Positions 6,416 through 6,561 of a stretch of DNA of 6,561 bases are shown here, piece after piece. The DNA comes from Chloroflexota bacterium (GTDB lineage Bacteria > Chloroflexota > Limnocylindria > Limnocylindrales > CSP1-4). Under the pieces are notes generated by a model. It was not told the DNA's origin. It saw only the letters and a program-made list of their open reading frames with translations, and ran no database searches. Made by a program: the position numbers and the translations under genes. Location of the stretch: assembly GCA_021802185.1 (NCBI GenBank), contig JAKAAV010000135.1:1-6561 (forward strand), in the 5' to 3' direction. Positions within the stretch are counted from its first letter, which is position 1, and every line of letters starts with the position of its first letter.

Positions 6416-6561
6416 ATGGATGACATGGACGAGAACCGGCTGAAGACGGCGCTGGAGCGACCGCTTTCCCGGCGCACGCTGCTGCGGCGCGGTGGCCAGG
6501 TCGCCGGCGTCGCCGGAATCGGGGCGTTCCTCGCCGCCTGCGGAAGCAGCGCGACGACGGC
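6416..6561 (+). CDS. Tat-signal extracellular solute-binding lipoprotein (PotD-like), N-terminus only (partial)
   Basis: The frame starts at ATG 6416, nine bases after GAGGAGGAG (6398-6406), by far the best ribosome binding site in the window, and runs off the right edge after 48 codons. A further in-frame ATG at 6383 has no such site. The peptide has a twin-arginine motif SRRTLLR (residues 18-24, R19/R20), a hydrophobic stretch AGVAGIGAFLA (30-40) and a lipobox LAAC (39-42) followed by GSSATT, so it should be exported folded through the Tat system and lipid-anchored at Cys42. Position right after potA indicates the substrate-binding component of the same importer, probably polyamine-specific. 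The mature domain is outside the window, so the PotD identity is inferred from context and only the export signal is seen directly. Confidence 0.82.
   Translation, partial: MDDMDENRLKTALERPLSRRTLLRRGGQVAGVAGIGAFLAACGSSATT

Overview
The window is about 70% G+C and carries five protein genes, two of them cut by the window edges. It suggests a high-GC bacterium that controls groEL through HrcA and CIRCE. The GroEL sequence style (THDGVTVA and [14 protein letters not shown] segments, a GGMGDF tail instead of GGM repeats), the Tat-type binding lipoprotein and the gene mix fit a Chloroflexota lineage best, with an actinobacterial-type genome as the alternative. This placement rests on recognition of sequence style and not on a search.

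Layout. On the minus strand at the left edge is the N-terminal part of a small membrane protein resembling the actinobacterial holin-X / phage-holin-3_6 family (start near 294). A 230-base gap with two strong hairpins separates it from a complete minus-strand groEL (524-2161). About 90 bases upstream of groEL sits a CIRCE operator (2252-2278) overlapping a promoter, so the gene should be repressed by HrcA and induced by heat. No groES lies upstream, so this is a solo groEL. Divergent from it, a plus-strand CinA-family gene (2489-3703) has an intact molybdopterin-binding-like N-terminal domain but a C-terminal domain that has lost the amidase signature. A tandem repeat of a 20-base unit begins at its stop codon and fills most of the short convergent gap to mrp.

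The mrp/apbC gene (minus, 3776-4852) encodes an Fe-S cluster carrier ATPase with an N-terminal DUF59 domain and a CxxC motif. Roughly 400 bases of non-coding DNA separate it from a divergent polyamine-type ABC transporter operon on the plus strand: potA-like ATPase (5250-6377), then the start of a twin-arginine lipoprotein (from 6416) that is very likely the substrate-binding protein. The operon has the best sigma-70-like promoter of the window (TTGACA at 5133, TATACT at 5158), flanked by overlapping palindromes upstream and a stem-loop at the predicted 5' end of the mRNA.

The genes are mostly housekeeping: protein folding, Fe-S cluster delivery, a nucleotide-repair or cofactor-related CinA homologue, and polyamine uptake. 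I see no phage, CRISPR, insertion-sequence or defence system. The most interesting signals are the degenerate CinA C-terminus, the stop-codon tandem repeat, and the palindrome and hairpin architecture of the pot leader.
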